A program made the translations under genes and the position numbers. The notes under the pieces are model-generated. The model did not search any database and was not told where the DNA came from. It worked only from the letters and a program-made list of their open reading frames with translations. A stretch of 64,000 nt of DNA. Source: an uncultured Bacillota bacterium. GTDB taxonomy: Bacteria > Bacillota > Clostridia > Oscillospirales > Oscillospiraceae. The number at the start of each line of letters is the position of its first letter. The stretch's first letter is position 1. Shown one piece after another: positions 49,427-58,523 of the stretch. The stretch lies in assembly GCA_947645675.1 (NCBI GenBank), contig CANSDP010000007.1, forward strand, positions 1 through 64,000. The letters are read 5' to 3'.

Positions 49427-50077
49427 TTATAACAAATTATCACCCTTCTGTCCAGCCATTTTTCGCCACAAATCGCCGTCCTCCACCCAAAACCGCCAGG
49501 GGAAGTCCACCGCCTCCCCGGCGTAGTCGATGCCGATCCGCTTGCCGGTCCGGACGCTTGCGGGGGCGGCGGGCGTCCCGGCGCAGAGGTACAGGCCTTG
49601 GCCGGAGTCTGTCAAATCCAGGCCGTTCTGGGCCCGGGTGAGGTCCAGGCCTCTGCACAGCTTCCCCGGCCCATTGAGAAAATTCCGCCGCTGATAGGCG
49701 CTGAGCTCACAGAGCTTGCGTCCGAAGCGGTTTTTTGCTATAATATCCCCGTTTGCGGCTGGAGCCGCCCCCCGGATCAGGACGGCGGCGGGCTCCCCCT
49801 CCGCCTCGGTGACGAAATTGAGGCAGTGATACATCCCATAGATCAGATAGATATAGGCCGTCCCCGGCGGGGCGAAGAGGGTCTCGGTGCGGGGGGTGCG
49901 CTTGTAGCCGTAGGCGTGGCAGGCCTTGTCCAGGCGGCCGATATACGCCTCCGTCTCGGTGATGACGCACCGCAGGACGGTCCCGTCCTCCATCACCCGG
50001 ACCAGCTCCCGGCCCAACAGGTCCCGGGCTACGGTGAGGGTGTCACGGTCGTAAAAATCCTTGGTGAGAATGTCCAT
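49427..50077 (-). CDS. DNA-3-methyladenine glycosylase (AAG/MPG family)
   Basis: DFYDRDTLTVARDLLGRELVRVMEDGTVLRCVITETEAYIGRLDKACHAY...GTAYIYLIYGMYHCLNFVT. Confidence 0.95.
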   Translation of the reverse strand: MDILTKDFYDRDTLTVARDLLGRELVRVMEDGTVLRCVITETEAYIGRLDKACHAYGYKRTPRTETLFAPPGTAYIYLIYGMYHCLNFVTEAEGEPAAVLIRGAAPAANGDIIAKNRFGRKLCELSAYQRRNFLNGPGKLCRGLDLTRAQNGLDLTDSGQGLYLCAGTPAAPASVRTGKRIGIDYAGEAVDFPWRFWVEDGDLWRKMAGQKGDNLL

Positions 50078-50169
50078 GCGGGCCTCCTTGTCTCCGTGCC
50101 CCGATTATAGGGCAGGGCCGTTCCCATCATACCACCCCAAAGCTAAATTTTCAATCTGGAGTTGATACC

Positions 50170-51078
50170 ATGTCCCCGAAAACCATGCGTCTTTTGGCCA
50201 AGCCCATGCTGCTGGCCGCCGCCCTGATCTGGGGCACGTCCTTTTTCATCATGAAGAACACCCTGGACGCGGTGCCGGTGTTTTTTCTGCTGGCCATCCG
50301 GTTTACCGCCGGGGCGGTGCTGCTGGGACTGATCGCCTGGAAGCGCTGGCGCTCCTTTACCCCGGACTACCTCTGGCGGGGGGCGGTGATCGGCGGCTTC
50401 CTGTTCCTGGCCTACTCCATTCAGACCTTCGGCCTGGCCCGGACCACCTCCTCCAAAAACGCCTTTTTGACGGCGGTGTACTGCGTCATCGTCCCCTTTC
50501 TCACCTGGGCGGTGATGAAGGTCCGGCCCGACCGGTACAACATCGCCGCCGCCCTGCTGTGCGTGTCGGGGGTGGGCCTGGTCTCCCTCAACGAGGAGCT
50601 GTCCATCAACGCCGGCGACCTGCTCACCCTCGTGGCCGCCCTATTCTACGCCGGGCATATCGTGGCGGTGTCCAAGGTGTCCGAGGGGAAGGATGTAACC
50701 CTGCTCACCGTCCTCCAGTTCGCCTTTTCCGCCCTGTTCGCCTGGGTGTGCGGGGCCTTTACCGAGACCTTCCCCGCCGCCGCCCTCACCGACCCGGCGG
50801 TGGCGCTCCCCCTGGCCTACCTGTGCGTCATGGCTACCACCGCCGCCCTGCTGTTCCAGAATGTGGGCATGGTCTGGTCCGACCCCGCCTCCGGCTCGGT
50901 AATCCTGTCCCTGGAATCGGTCTTTGGCGTCCTCTTCTCCGTCCTCTTCGCCGGTGACTCCGTCACCCTCCGCCTCCTCCTGGGCTTTGGGCTCATCTTC
51001 GTCGCCGTGGTTTGCTCTGAGACGAAATTTTCCTTTTTACACAAACGAGCCTCCCAAGACAGCAAAACCCGCCCCTAG
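50170..51078 (+). CDS. DMT superfamily (EamA) transporter
   Basis: LLAAALIWGTSFFIMKNTLDAVPVFFLLAIRFTAGAVLL...; ten TMs. Confidence 0.9.
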   Translation: MSPKTMRLLAKPMLLAAALIWGTSFFIMKNTLDAVPVFFLLAIRFTAGAVLLGLIAWKRWRSFTPDYLWRGAVIGGFLFLAYSIQTFGLARTTSSKNAFLTAVYCVIVPFLTWAVMKVRPDRYNIAAALLCVSGVGLVSLNEELSINAGDLLTLVAALFYAGHIVAVSKVSEGKDVTLLTVLQFAFSALFAWVCGAFTETFPAAALTDPAVALPLAYLCVMATTAALLFQNVGMVWSDPASGSVILSLESVFGVLFSVLFAGDSVTLRLLLGFGLIFVAVVCSETKFSFLHKRASQDSKTRP

Positions 51079-51091
51079 GGGCGGGTTTTTT
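51065..51091 (+). terminator. Terminator after EamA gene
   Basis: AAACCCGCCCCTAGGGGCGGGTTTTTT. Confidence 0.85.
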
Positions 51092-51131
51092 CGCGCGAAA
51101 ACGCCGGAGCAAAGAAGGCTTCGCTCCGGCG

Positions 51132-51218
51132 TGGTGCCGGTGGGGGGACTCGAACCCCCACGCTGTCGCCAGCGGCGGATTTTGAGTCCGCTACGTCTAC
51201 CAATTCCATCACACCGGC
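51132..51218 (-). tRNA. tRNA-Leu (anticodon CAA), CCA encoded
   Basis: Reverse strand GCCGGTGTGATGGAATTGGTAGACGTAGCGGACTCAAAATCCGC...GGGGGTTCGAGTCCCCCCACCGGCACCA. Confidence 0.97.
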
Positions 51219-51400
51219 GGGTGCGGTAATTATTATACACGATTTTCTCAGGCTTGGCAAGCCCTTTCGCCCAACCCGCCGAAAAAAAGGGCGCAATGCG
51301 GCCTGACTTCCATTAAATGTATGGAAACGTGCAATTTTTCAAGGAGTTCCGCCAGGGTTGGAGGGGCGCGCCCCCACACATCTTAAAAATTGGAGGTAAC

Positions 51401-51859
51401 ATGATGAATCGCACAACCAACTACAAGCTCTGCCAATGGGAGGCGGAGGACAAGGTCCGGCGCACCGATTTCAACGAGGACAACGCCAAGATCGACCGGG
51501 CGCTGGGGGCGCTGAGGGACGGGAAGGCGGATGTCTCGGAGATTCCGCGGCTGGACGCGGCTGTGGCGGCTAAGGCCGCCATTGTCACAGGGTTTTACGT
51601 GGGAGATCGTGGAACAGACCGCTTTATCAGCCTGGGGGCCACGCCCAAGGCTGTGTTTCTGGTCGAATCCCGGGGTTATTTATATTACAGCGGCAGCGTA
51701 TTTGGCGGACTTTTTATGAGTGACCTTCCGCTGCGCAATACCGACAAGAGCGTGGCGGCGAAAATCGTAGAAAACGGCTTTATTGTGACGTATGAATACC
51801 GGTCGGGATGTCTCACGAACGAAAAGGAGCTGACCTATTGCTATCTCGCCCTGATGTAA
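51401..51859 (+). CDS. Phage tail-fibre-like hypothetical protein (orphan)
   Basis: NRTTNYKLCQWEAEDKVRRTDFNEDNAKIDRALGALRDGKADVSE resembles N-termini of Firmicute prophage tail-associated proteins; SD TGGAGG. Confidence 0.5.
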   Translation: MMNRTTNYKLCQWEAEDKVRRTDFNEDNAKIDRALGALRDGKADVSEIPRLDAAVAAKAAIVTGFYVGDRGTDRFISLGATPKAVFLVESRGYLYYSGSVFGGLFMSDLPLRNTDKSVAAKIVENGFIVTYEYRSGCLTNEKELTYCYLALM

Positions 51860-51863
51860 AAGC

Positions 51864-51898
51864 CACCCCCGGGCCGTATGGCCCGGGGGTAAGCTTTT
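51864..51898 (+). terminator. Terminator
   Basis: ACCCCCGGGCCGTATGGCCCGGGGGTAAGCTTTTT. Confidence 0.8.
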
Positions 51899-51931
51899 TA
51901 ACGAACGCTGTGTTAAATCTGAATAGCTGAA

Positions 51932-54900
51932 TTAAGCGGGGAACTTCAGCTCGCTGAAATCTACCACAAAGTCACCCCAGTCAACACTGGTATTTCCGGC
52001 ACCATTCGTGGCTCCGCCGTCGTCGCCCTCCTTTACCAGTCCGACCTTGTGGAGATCGCCGAAGCTCCACATGATAGAGGCAAACTTCTCACTGCCATCG
52101 GAGCTATATATCGTCTTAAGGGCATTCTCCATGCTGCCAAATGTGCTGTTGGGCTCGCCGGTCGTATCATTCAGGCCATAGTACCAGATGCTGAGCGCCT
52201 TCAGATCGGCTTCAGTCGCATTGTCCTTGTTGTAGACCTTATTCGCGTCAATCGTGCCGTAGAAGTGGATGGTGGGCTTTCCGGTGTTGTCAACGGTCAC
52301 ATACTGCTTCACGCCCACGTCGATGAGACTCTCGCAGCCTTTAACGTTCTTGCCCTTAGGATAGACTCCATTATCATAGCTATCCTGGATCCACTCACCA
52401 GCCTGCTCCTCGGTCTCGGGCTGCTGCCAGACCTTCGCGGCGGCGCTCTCAGTCGTCTTGCCGAAGACGCTGGCGTCCTCCTCCACGTAGACCTCGGTGA
52501 CCTTGTCGTCGTCCATGACCACGAACAGAACGCCCTCGAAGCCCTCGCTGTAGTCTCTGTTAAACTGGCTGTTGGTCAGAGTGGTGGTGTCGTCGCCGTC
52601 GCTGACCCAGATCTCGCGCTCCCGATCCAAAACCAGGTCATAGGCGCCGATGGCCAGAACGTCGCCGCTGATCTTAAGCCCCGGGCCGCTCACCTTGTAG
52701 GCCTTCATATCCTCGGCGGTGCCGTCGTCAATAAAGTCAGCCGTCTCGATGCTGCCATTGCCGTCGGCGCTCAGGTTGTTGTACAGGCCCAGGATCCAGT
52801 TCTCGCCGGAAGCATAGGTCTTGCCGCTCATGTCGATGGTGGTGAGCTCGCCGTCCTTGATGACCTTGTAGGTGTAAATCTTGTCGCCGTCCTTGTTGGT
52901 TACGGTGGGCTCCTCATCATAGATGTAAATGTGGGAATCCACGCCGCCCTTGATAACCATGTTGTCCCCGCCGATGAAGACGTACTTCGCGTAAGCGCCG
53001 TCCATCACAGCGTTGACGCAAACGCTGTCACTATTATTGGCCTTGATCTCGGGAACCTCGCGGATGCCATTGTAGACGGTCACGGTGTCGCCCTTCAGAA
53101 CGATGAATGTGGTGTCGCTGTTGGCCATGAAGGATTTGTCAGCGCCATAGCGCACCTTGGCAGTATTGGTATCAGTAATGCCAAGATTCGTGACTCCGGT
53201 ATTTCCGTTGCCCACGGCCTTGCTTCCGGTGAGCGCGGTCAGCTCATACTTGCCGCCGCTCTTCGTCTCGTAGGAGTACCAGGCGTGGACATCTGTATAG
53301 TCGGAGGTATCTCCGAGCGCGCTGCCGCTGGTCAGGGTGATGACCTCGGAGGTGCCGTCGCTGAAGTAGGCCTCGGCCTCCGCGTTGCCCTTCACGCCGC
53401 CCTGCTTGTCGGCCGCGACTACATAGAGGTACTGGTCAGCGGCGTCCACGCCGTCGGCAAAGACGACATAGCCGTACTTGTCCAGAACCAGAACGTACTC
53501 CTCGCCGATCTCATAGGTCTTGGCGGTGTAGTTCTTGTTGTACTTGTAGGTGCTGCCGGCGGTAACGCTGTTGCTGTTGTCGTCGCCCTTCTTGGCGACG
53601 TAGGCGGTGACAGTCTCAGTGAGCGCCTCAGCGGCCTCGATGGTCTGGATCTCCTTCTTGGCCACGGTGACCAGAACGTAGTCCTCGTCCGCGAAGGTGT
53701 CCAGATTGGCGAAGTCCTCGCTGGACAGCTTGGTGCTGGTGGCGCCGGGCAGAGCTTTCACGCCTTCCAGATCGCTCAGCCGCAGCTCTTCCTTCTTGTC
53801 GTTGTAATCGCCGTCAACCTGAAGGACATAGGTGTTGATGATGGTGATATCAACCGCAGTCTTGACCCCTTGGCCGTCAGAGACGGTCTTCTTGTAGGCC
53901 TGGACCAGCACGCCGTTGCCGCCGATCTTCACATCCTTGTGCGTGCCGTTTCTGGTGAGCGCGATGTCAGAAAGCTTGGTCGTATTATCATTGGCCTTGA
54001 ACTCGTCTGCTTCTTCCTCGCCGTCAACAAAGAAGACCACATCATTTTTTTCTACCTGTTTGCTCAGGCCCAGGTCTCTGTAGATGTCGCTGATCTTGAC
54101 TTCCTTGGTGTAGGTGGCGTCGGCGTCCTGCGCGTACTCGTTGACGCTGGCGGACTTGTAGCTCCACTCGGTGGAGGGACGCTCAAAGGCGTCGGTGGTG
54201 GGGGTCTTCTTCAGGTCACCCTTGTACAGCTGCTCGCCCAGCTGAACAGTGTAGCCGCCGGCGGTGGTGCCCCCGGTCGCGTCGATGGCGCGGGCATAGC
54301 TGTCGTTGGCCTCTACGGTCTTGTAGGTAATCTTACCGGGGATGACGATGGTGCCGGGGATCTCGATGTCGCCCTCCTTCTCGGTGATGACCATGGTGGC
54401 CTCCAGGGCGTTCAGAGCCAGCTGAGCCACGGAGTTGCGGTCCATGGGAGCGTTGCTGGCGCCGGCCAGACCCTCAAACAGGTTGATCTGGTTGGCCTTG
54501 GCGGCAACGGGCTGGTCCCACTGAGCCGCGCCCTTGGACAGGTCCTCGTAGCCCAGAGCCCGCAGCATCATAGCGGCGGCCTCAACAGCGGTCACGGTGG
54601 AGCTGCCGTCATAGACGCCCTCGCCCCGGCCGGAAATGATACCGGCGTTGTAGCAGGCGGCCACATAGCGGCTGGCCCAATCGGGCACGTCGTTGAAGGG
54701 GTGGTTGCCCACATAGCTGTCAGCCTTGTAGGTGCCCAGAATCAGTTTGGCCATAATGACAGCCATCTCGTTACGGGAGACGGAGTCCTCGGGCCGGAAG
54801 TTCCCGTTGTCGCCGACAATCACGCCGACGGCGCTGAGGACCTCAATGGCCTCGACGTGGTCCTGATCGTCCACGTCGGGATAGCTCGCCGCGCTGGAGC

Positions 54901-54970
54901 CGACAACCATCATGCCAACCAGCATAACGGAGGCCAGAGCCAGGCTGAGAGCCCGTTTCAGGTTTCTCAT
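51932..54970 (-). CDS. Large S-layer homology domain protein, candidate S-layer protein
   Basis: Signal peptide; SLH repeats YPDVDDQDHVEAIEVLSAVGVIVGDNGNFRPEDSVSRNEMAVIMAKLI...; long beta-rich region. Confidence 0.9.
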   Translation of the reverse strand: MRNLKRALSLALASVMLVGMMVVGSSAASYPDVDDQDHVEAIEVLSAVGVIVGDNGNFRPEDSVSRNEMAVIMAKLILGTYKADSYVGNHPFNDVPDWASRYVAACYNAGIISGRGEGVYDGSSTVTAVEAAAMMLRALGYEDLSKGAAQWDQPVAAKANQINLFEGLAGASNAPMDRNSVAQLALNALEATMVITEKEGDIEIPGTIVIPGKITYKTVEANDSYARAIDATGGTTAGGYTVQLGEQLYKGDLKKTPTTDAFERPSTEWSYKSASVNEYAQDADATYTKEVKISDIYRDLGLSKQVEKNDVVFFVDGEEEADEFKANDNTTKLSDIALTRNGTHKDVKIGGNGVLVQAYKKTVSDGQGVKTAVDITIINTYVLQVDGDYNDKKEELRLSDLEGVKALPGATSTKLSSEDFANLDTFADEDYVLVTVAKKEIQTIEAAEALTETVTAYVAKKGDDNSNSVTAGSTYKYNKNYTAKTYEIGEEYVLVLDKYGYVVFADGVDAADQYLYVVAADKQGGVKGNAEAEAYFSDGTSEVITLTSGSALGDTSDYTDVHAWYSYETKSGGKYELTALTGSKAVGNGNTGVTNLGITDTNTAKVRYGADKSFMANSDTTFIVLKGDTVTVYNGIREVPEIKANNSDSVCVNAVMDGAYAKYVFIGGDNMVIKGGVDSHIYIYDEEPTVTNKDGDKIYTYKVIKDGELTTIDMSGKTYASGENWILGLYNNLSADGNGSIETADFIDDGTAEDMKAYKVSGPGLKISGDVLAIGAYDLVLDREREIWVSDGDDTTTLTNSQFNRDYSEGFEGVLFVVMDDDKVTEVYVEEDASVFGKTTESAAAKVWQQPETEEQAGEWIQDSYDNGVYPKGKNVKGCESLIDVGVKQYVTVDNTGKPTIHFYGTIDANKVYNKDNATEADLKALSIWYYGLNDTTGEPNSTFGSMENALKTIYSSDGSEKFASIMWSFGDLHKVGLVKEGDDGGATNGAGNTSVDWGDFVVDFSELKFPA

Positions 54971-55229
54971 AGTGTTTCCTCCTTGTTAATTTTTTCGGCC
55001 ATGAGAGGGGCCGTTTTCCGTAAAAACAGGGCTTCGCGACGGTCTTGGTAGAACGCAAAGTTTTAACATTTCCGTAACAAAGTTCTCTATTTTTACCGAA
55101 ATTTTCGAGGTTTTTCTACTTTTTCCTCCCCTCACCGGGGTGTCACACCCCTGACGTATGGTCTAAAAGTTGTAAAAACCGGAGGAAATCACAAAAAACA
55201 GGCCTCCAAACCTGTCAAAAAGTGAAACT

Positions 55230-55329
55230 GGTAGACATTTGGTAGACATCCTAAAATATTCCAGTCCCCGCAATCCCTTGCGGCGCAAGGGTTCGACAGG
55301 ACTTTTTGGTAGACCATTGGTAGACATGG
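55230..55329. repeat. Two tandem pairs of 11-bp GGTAGACAT-type repeats flanking a CCCTTG-CGGCG-CAAGGG palindrome
   Basis: ggtagacattt/ggtagacatcc at 55230-55251 and ggtagaccatt/ggtagacatgg at 55308-55329; palindrome 55275-55291. Confidence 0.7.
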
Positions 55330-55342
55330 GGGGTAAACAAAA

Positions 55343-55372
55343 CAGGCCGCCCATTCGGGCGGCCTGTGGGGG
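55343..55372 (-). terminator. Terminator of the gene at 55386
   Basis: Reverse strand ACAGGCCGCCCGAATGGGCGGCCTGTTTTG. Confidence 0.75.
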
Positions 55373-55385
55373 AGATTTTATGGTA

Positions 55386-56153
55386 TCACATCAATTTAAC
55401 GGTGTAGTACACAAACAGGGCGAAGAGCCAAGCTACCATGACAAAGATCAGGTAGTAGGCTGTGGTGCCTTCCAAGAGGAGGGCGGCGATGGGGGCGGCC
55501 AAGCTGGCGGCGCAGGTGGCCAGGGCGACGGCGTAATTAGTATCCTCTGGCAGGAAGCGGATAGCCAGCTTGCCGGGGAGAGTTCCCTTACTCTTCTTCA
55601 TCCAAACCACCGCAGCGGTCACCACAGCGATAGCGGCCAGGACCAGGACAGCCTCCACCAGGCCGTTCCTGTCGTACCGAACGAACCACAGCGCCAGAAC
55701 GGACATGCCGCAGGCGGCGGCGGCGACGAAGAACTCCCTCTGATAGATATAGTACACCAGCGCCAGCACCGCCCAGGCGACCACCAGCCAAAACAGCATG
55801 GACAGGCCCGGGCCCTGGAACTTGACGATGACGTGGACGCAGACGGAGACCGCCCCCATAGCCAGCGACACCACCAGGGCAAGCCCAAAGCGCTTGCCGC
55901 TTTTCAGCCGCCAGAGGGTACAGCCCAGGGCCGCTCCGGCGGCGACGGGCGCCGCGAACCGGAGGAAGTTCAAAAGCCCGTTGATCATCCCAGCCAGGCC
56001 AATTTCCCAGTCGGTGAGGTAGTAGTTGATATAGTAGCGATTGACGGCCATCAGAAGGGCCTCCAGCACAATCGCACCCGCCACCCACAGCAGTCCGCGC
56101 TGAAGCGCGATGTCCTCCTGACGGCGGCGCTCTTCTCTCTGTTTCCTATCCAT
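55386..56153 (-). CDS. Hypothetical multi-pass membrane protein
   Basis: Several predicted TMs, charged N-terminus. Confidence 0.6.
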   Translation of the reverse strand: MDRKQREERRRQEDIALQRGLLWVAGAIVLEALLMAVNRYYINYYLTDWEIGLAGMINGLLNFLRFAAPVAAGAALGCTLWRLKSGKRFGLALVVSLAMGAVSVCVHVIVKFQGPGLSMLFWLVVAWAVLALVYYIYQREFFVAAAACGMSVLALWFVRYDRNGLVEAVLVLAAIAVVTAAVVWMKKSKGTLPGKLAIRFLPEDTNYAVALATCAASLAAPIAALLLEGTTAYYLIFVMVAWLFALFVYYTVKLM

Positions 56154-56340
56154 GCTTTTTCATTCTCCTTGTCGGGGCGCAGCGGCCCAATCAAGTATTA
56201 CCAATGTGCCTGTTTTCCAGACATTTTATTATTGTACCAGAAGGCTGTTTTTTTTGCAAGACTTAAAACGGGAAAAGTATCCAAATTTAAAAAGGGCTGC
56301 CCTTTTCCGGACAGCCCCAATGCCAAAAGGAGGTGTTTGC

Positions 56341-57282
56341 TTATTTCAGGTCCAGCGCTTCTTTCACCTTGCTGATGATATGGGCGCCGATGTCCCGGGA
56401 GGCGTCCACCGTCTGCGCGCCCAGGTGGGGGGAGACGATGAAATTGTCGCAGCTGAAGAGGGGGGAGTCGAAGCCGGCACCCTCGGTCAGACCGCCGGCG
56501 GCCAGCTCATTCTCCATGACATCGGTGGCATAGCCGCCGATCTTGCCGGCTTTCAGGGCTTCGTACATATCCCGCTCGTTGACAATGCCGCCCCGGGCCA
56601 TGTTCAGGACCACGGCGTCGTCCTTCATGCCCTCGATGGACTTGGCGTTGAAGAGGTTGCGGGTCTCGTCGTTGAGGGGCATATGGATGGTGACGAAGTC
56701 GGAGACCTTGAGCACCTCCTCAATGGACATGCTCTTGGCGTGCTGCTGCTCAAAGACCTCGGCGGGGAGATAGGGGTCGTAGGCCACCACGTCCATCAGG
56801 AAGGCCCGGGCCAGCTCGCCCACCCGCTGGCCGATGCGGCCGAAGCCCAGAACGCCCAGGGTTTTGCCCCGCAGCTCGCGGCCCACAAACTTATACTTGT
56901 CCCAGTTCTTGCCCACCTTCACGTCGTTGCAGGCGGGGATGGTGTGCCGGGACATGTCCAGCATCTTGGCGATGGTCAGCTCGGCCACGGCGTTGCCATT
57001 GAGGCCGGGGGCGTTGAATACCTGGATGCCCTTGGCCTTGGCGGTGTCCATGTCGATGTGGTTCAGGCCCACGGAGCACACGCCGATCACCTTCAGATTC
57101 TTGGCCGCGTCCAGAATCTCCTTGTTGATGGCGGGGTCCACCCGCATGATCAGAACCTCATAGCCGCCGATCATCCCGGCCAGCTCGGCCTGGGAGGGGA
57201 GGATCTTGGTATCGACCTGCATATATTTGCCCAGTTCCTCAGAGATCGCGGGGGAGACGACGTCAATAATAAGACATTTCAT
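56341..57282 (-). CDS. D-2-hydroxyacid dehydrogenase (phosphoglycerate dehydrogenase-like)
   Basis: GKTLGVLGFGRIGQRVGELARAFLMDVVAYDPY...VLNMARGGIVNERDMYEAL...SPHLGAQT. Confidence 0.93.
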   Translation of the reverse strand: MKCLIIDVVSPAISEELGKYMQVDTKILPSQAELAGMIGGYEVLIMRVDPAINKEILDAAKNLKVIGVCSVGLNHIDMDTAKAKGIQVFNAPGLNGNAVAELTIAKMLDMSRHTIPACNDVKVGKNWDKYKFVGRELRGKTLGVLGFGRIGQRVGELARAFLMDVVAYDPYLPAEVFEQQHAKSMSIEEVLKVSDFVTIHMPLNDETRNLFNAKSIEGMKDDAVVLNMARGGIVNERDMYEALKAGKIGGYATDVMENELAAGGLTEGAGFDSPLFSCDNFIVSPHLGAQTVDASRDIGAHIISKVKEALDLK

Positions 57283-57446
57283 AATCCAGCATTCCTTCCT
57301 GTTGATAAATTTAGGCGTCCGCCCATTGCATACTGAATATTATGCCACATTTTTTGCATTTTGAGAAGTAGGTTTTTGTTGAGGGTTGCCACAGCTAAAT
57401 AATTGTGGTACAATGGGGTATCCCACAAAAAAAGGCGGGAGTTTTT

Positions 57447-58379
57447 GTGAACTTTCAACACCTGAAATATTTCCTCACCGTAGCGGAGGAGCTGAACATC
57501 ACCCGGGCGGCGGAGCGGCTGTATATCTCTCAGCAGTCCCTGTCCAACCACATCGCCAATCTGGAGCGGGAGCTGGACGTGAAGCTGTTCACCAGGTCCC
57601 CCAAGCTGTCGCTGACCTACGCGGGGGGACTGCTGGTGGACACCGCCACCGAGATCCTGGACCTGCACCGGCAGTATCTATCTAAGGTAGGGGACATCAA
57701 CAAGCAGTATGTGGGGGCCCTGCGGGTGGGCATCTCCCACACCTGCGGGCTGGCCCTTCTGCCAGACGTGCTGCCCAAATTCCGCCTGGAATTCCCCCAG
57801 GTGGAGTTTTCCCTGTCCGAGGGCAACTCCACCCAGCTGGAGGACGAGCTGGCTCATGGCCGGACCGACCTGATTATCTGCTTTCAGCCCATCATTATGG
57901 AGGGGGTGACCACCGTCCCCCTGACGGAGCAGCGGCTGATGATGGTGGCACCCAGAACCTTCACCGGCCACCTCTTCGGGGATCAGGCGGAGGAGGTCCG
58001 GAAGCAGTTCGCCCAGGGGGCGGACATCCGGGCCTTTGAGGCCATGCCCTTCGTCCTGATTAAGCGGGGCAACCGCACCCGGAGCATCGTGGACCAGTAT
58101 TTCCGGCGGTACTACTTTAAGCCTCAGCTGATTTTGGAGACGGAGAACACCGTTACCACCCTGGCTATGGCGCAGGCCGGGGTGGGCGTTACCATCTGCC
58201 CGGAGCTGTTCCTGCGGGCCCTGCCCGCCCCCACCGCCGGTTCAGCAGGGGTGGACCTCTTCCCGCTCACCGACCCCTCTACTTACGGCCGTTTGGTGGC
58301 CGGCTATCGGGAGGGCCGCTGTCTGCCCAACTTCGGCCAGCGGTTTGTGGAGCTGACCCAGGAGATGTTACAGAAATAA
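57447..58379 (+). CDS. LysR family transcriptional regulator
   Basis: GTG start; VNFQHLKYFLTVAEELNITRAAERLYISQQSLSNHIANLERELDVKLFTRSP. Confidence 0.93.
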   Translation: MNFQHLKYFLTVAEELNITRAAERLYISQQSLSNHIANLERELDVKLFTRSPKLSLTYAGGLLVDTATEILDLHRQYLSKVGDINKQYVGALRVGISHTCGLALLPDVLPKFRLEFPQVEFSLSEGNSTQLEDELAHGRTDLIICFQPIIMEGVTTVPLTEQRLMMVAPRTFTGHLFGDQAEEVRKQFAQGADIRAFEAMPFVLIKRGNRTRSIVDQYFRRYYFKPQLILETENTVTTLAMAQAGVGVTICPELFLRALPAPTAGSAGVDLFPLTDPSTYGRLVAGYREGRCLPNFGQRFVELTQEMLQK

Positions 58380-58401
58380 ACGGGGAAACCGGTTTCAAAA
58401 C

Positions 58402-58430
58402 TTGACTTTTCTCTGGGAAATCCATACAAT
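58402..58430 (+). promoter_or_regulatory. Candidate proS promoter TTGACT-N17-TACAAT
   Basis: ttgacttttctctgggaaatccatacaat. Confidence 0.65.
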
Positions 58431-58523
58431 AGGAAACATGAGTATTTCATCCCCGACCAGCTGACATTGTGTTCCCTCCTCCTCCGGGAGGCGGGAGAAA
58501 AAATTTAAAGGACTGAAGAGTAT

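Noticed and set aside
51317-51859. Prophage
   Set aside because: Only one phage-like gene; no integrase, terminase, capsid or lysis genes nearby.
52049-55051. 1000-aa ORF antisense to the large SLH gene
   Set aside because: Exact antisense of a well-supported SLH CDS; composition is an artefact of G/C-ending codons lacking stops on the other strand.
55275-55300. tRNA 3' fragment (GGGTTCGACAGG) near the GGTAGACA repeats
   Set aside because: TPsiC-like string present but no cloverleaf or acceptor stem can be formed; treated as part of a palindrome.
58381-58523. T-box riboswitch upstream of proS
   Set aside because: No T-box AGGGTGGNACCGCG core or specifier/terminator organisation; only a promoter and a small GC hairpin are visible.
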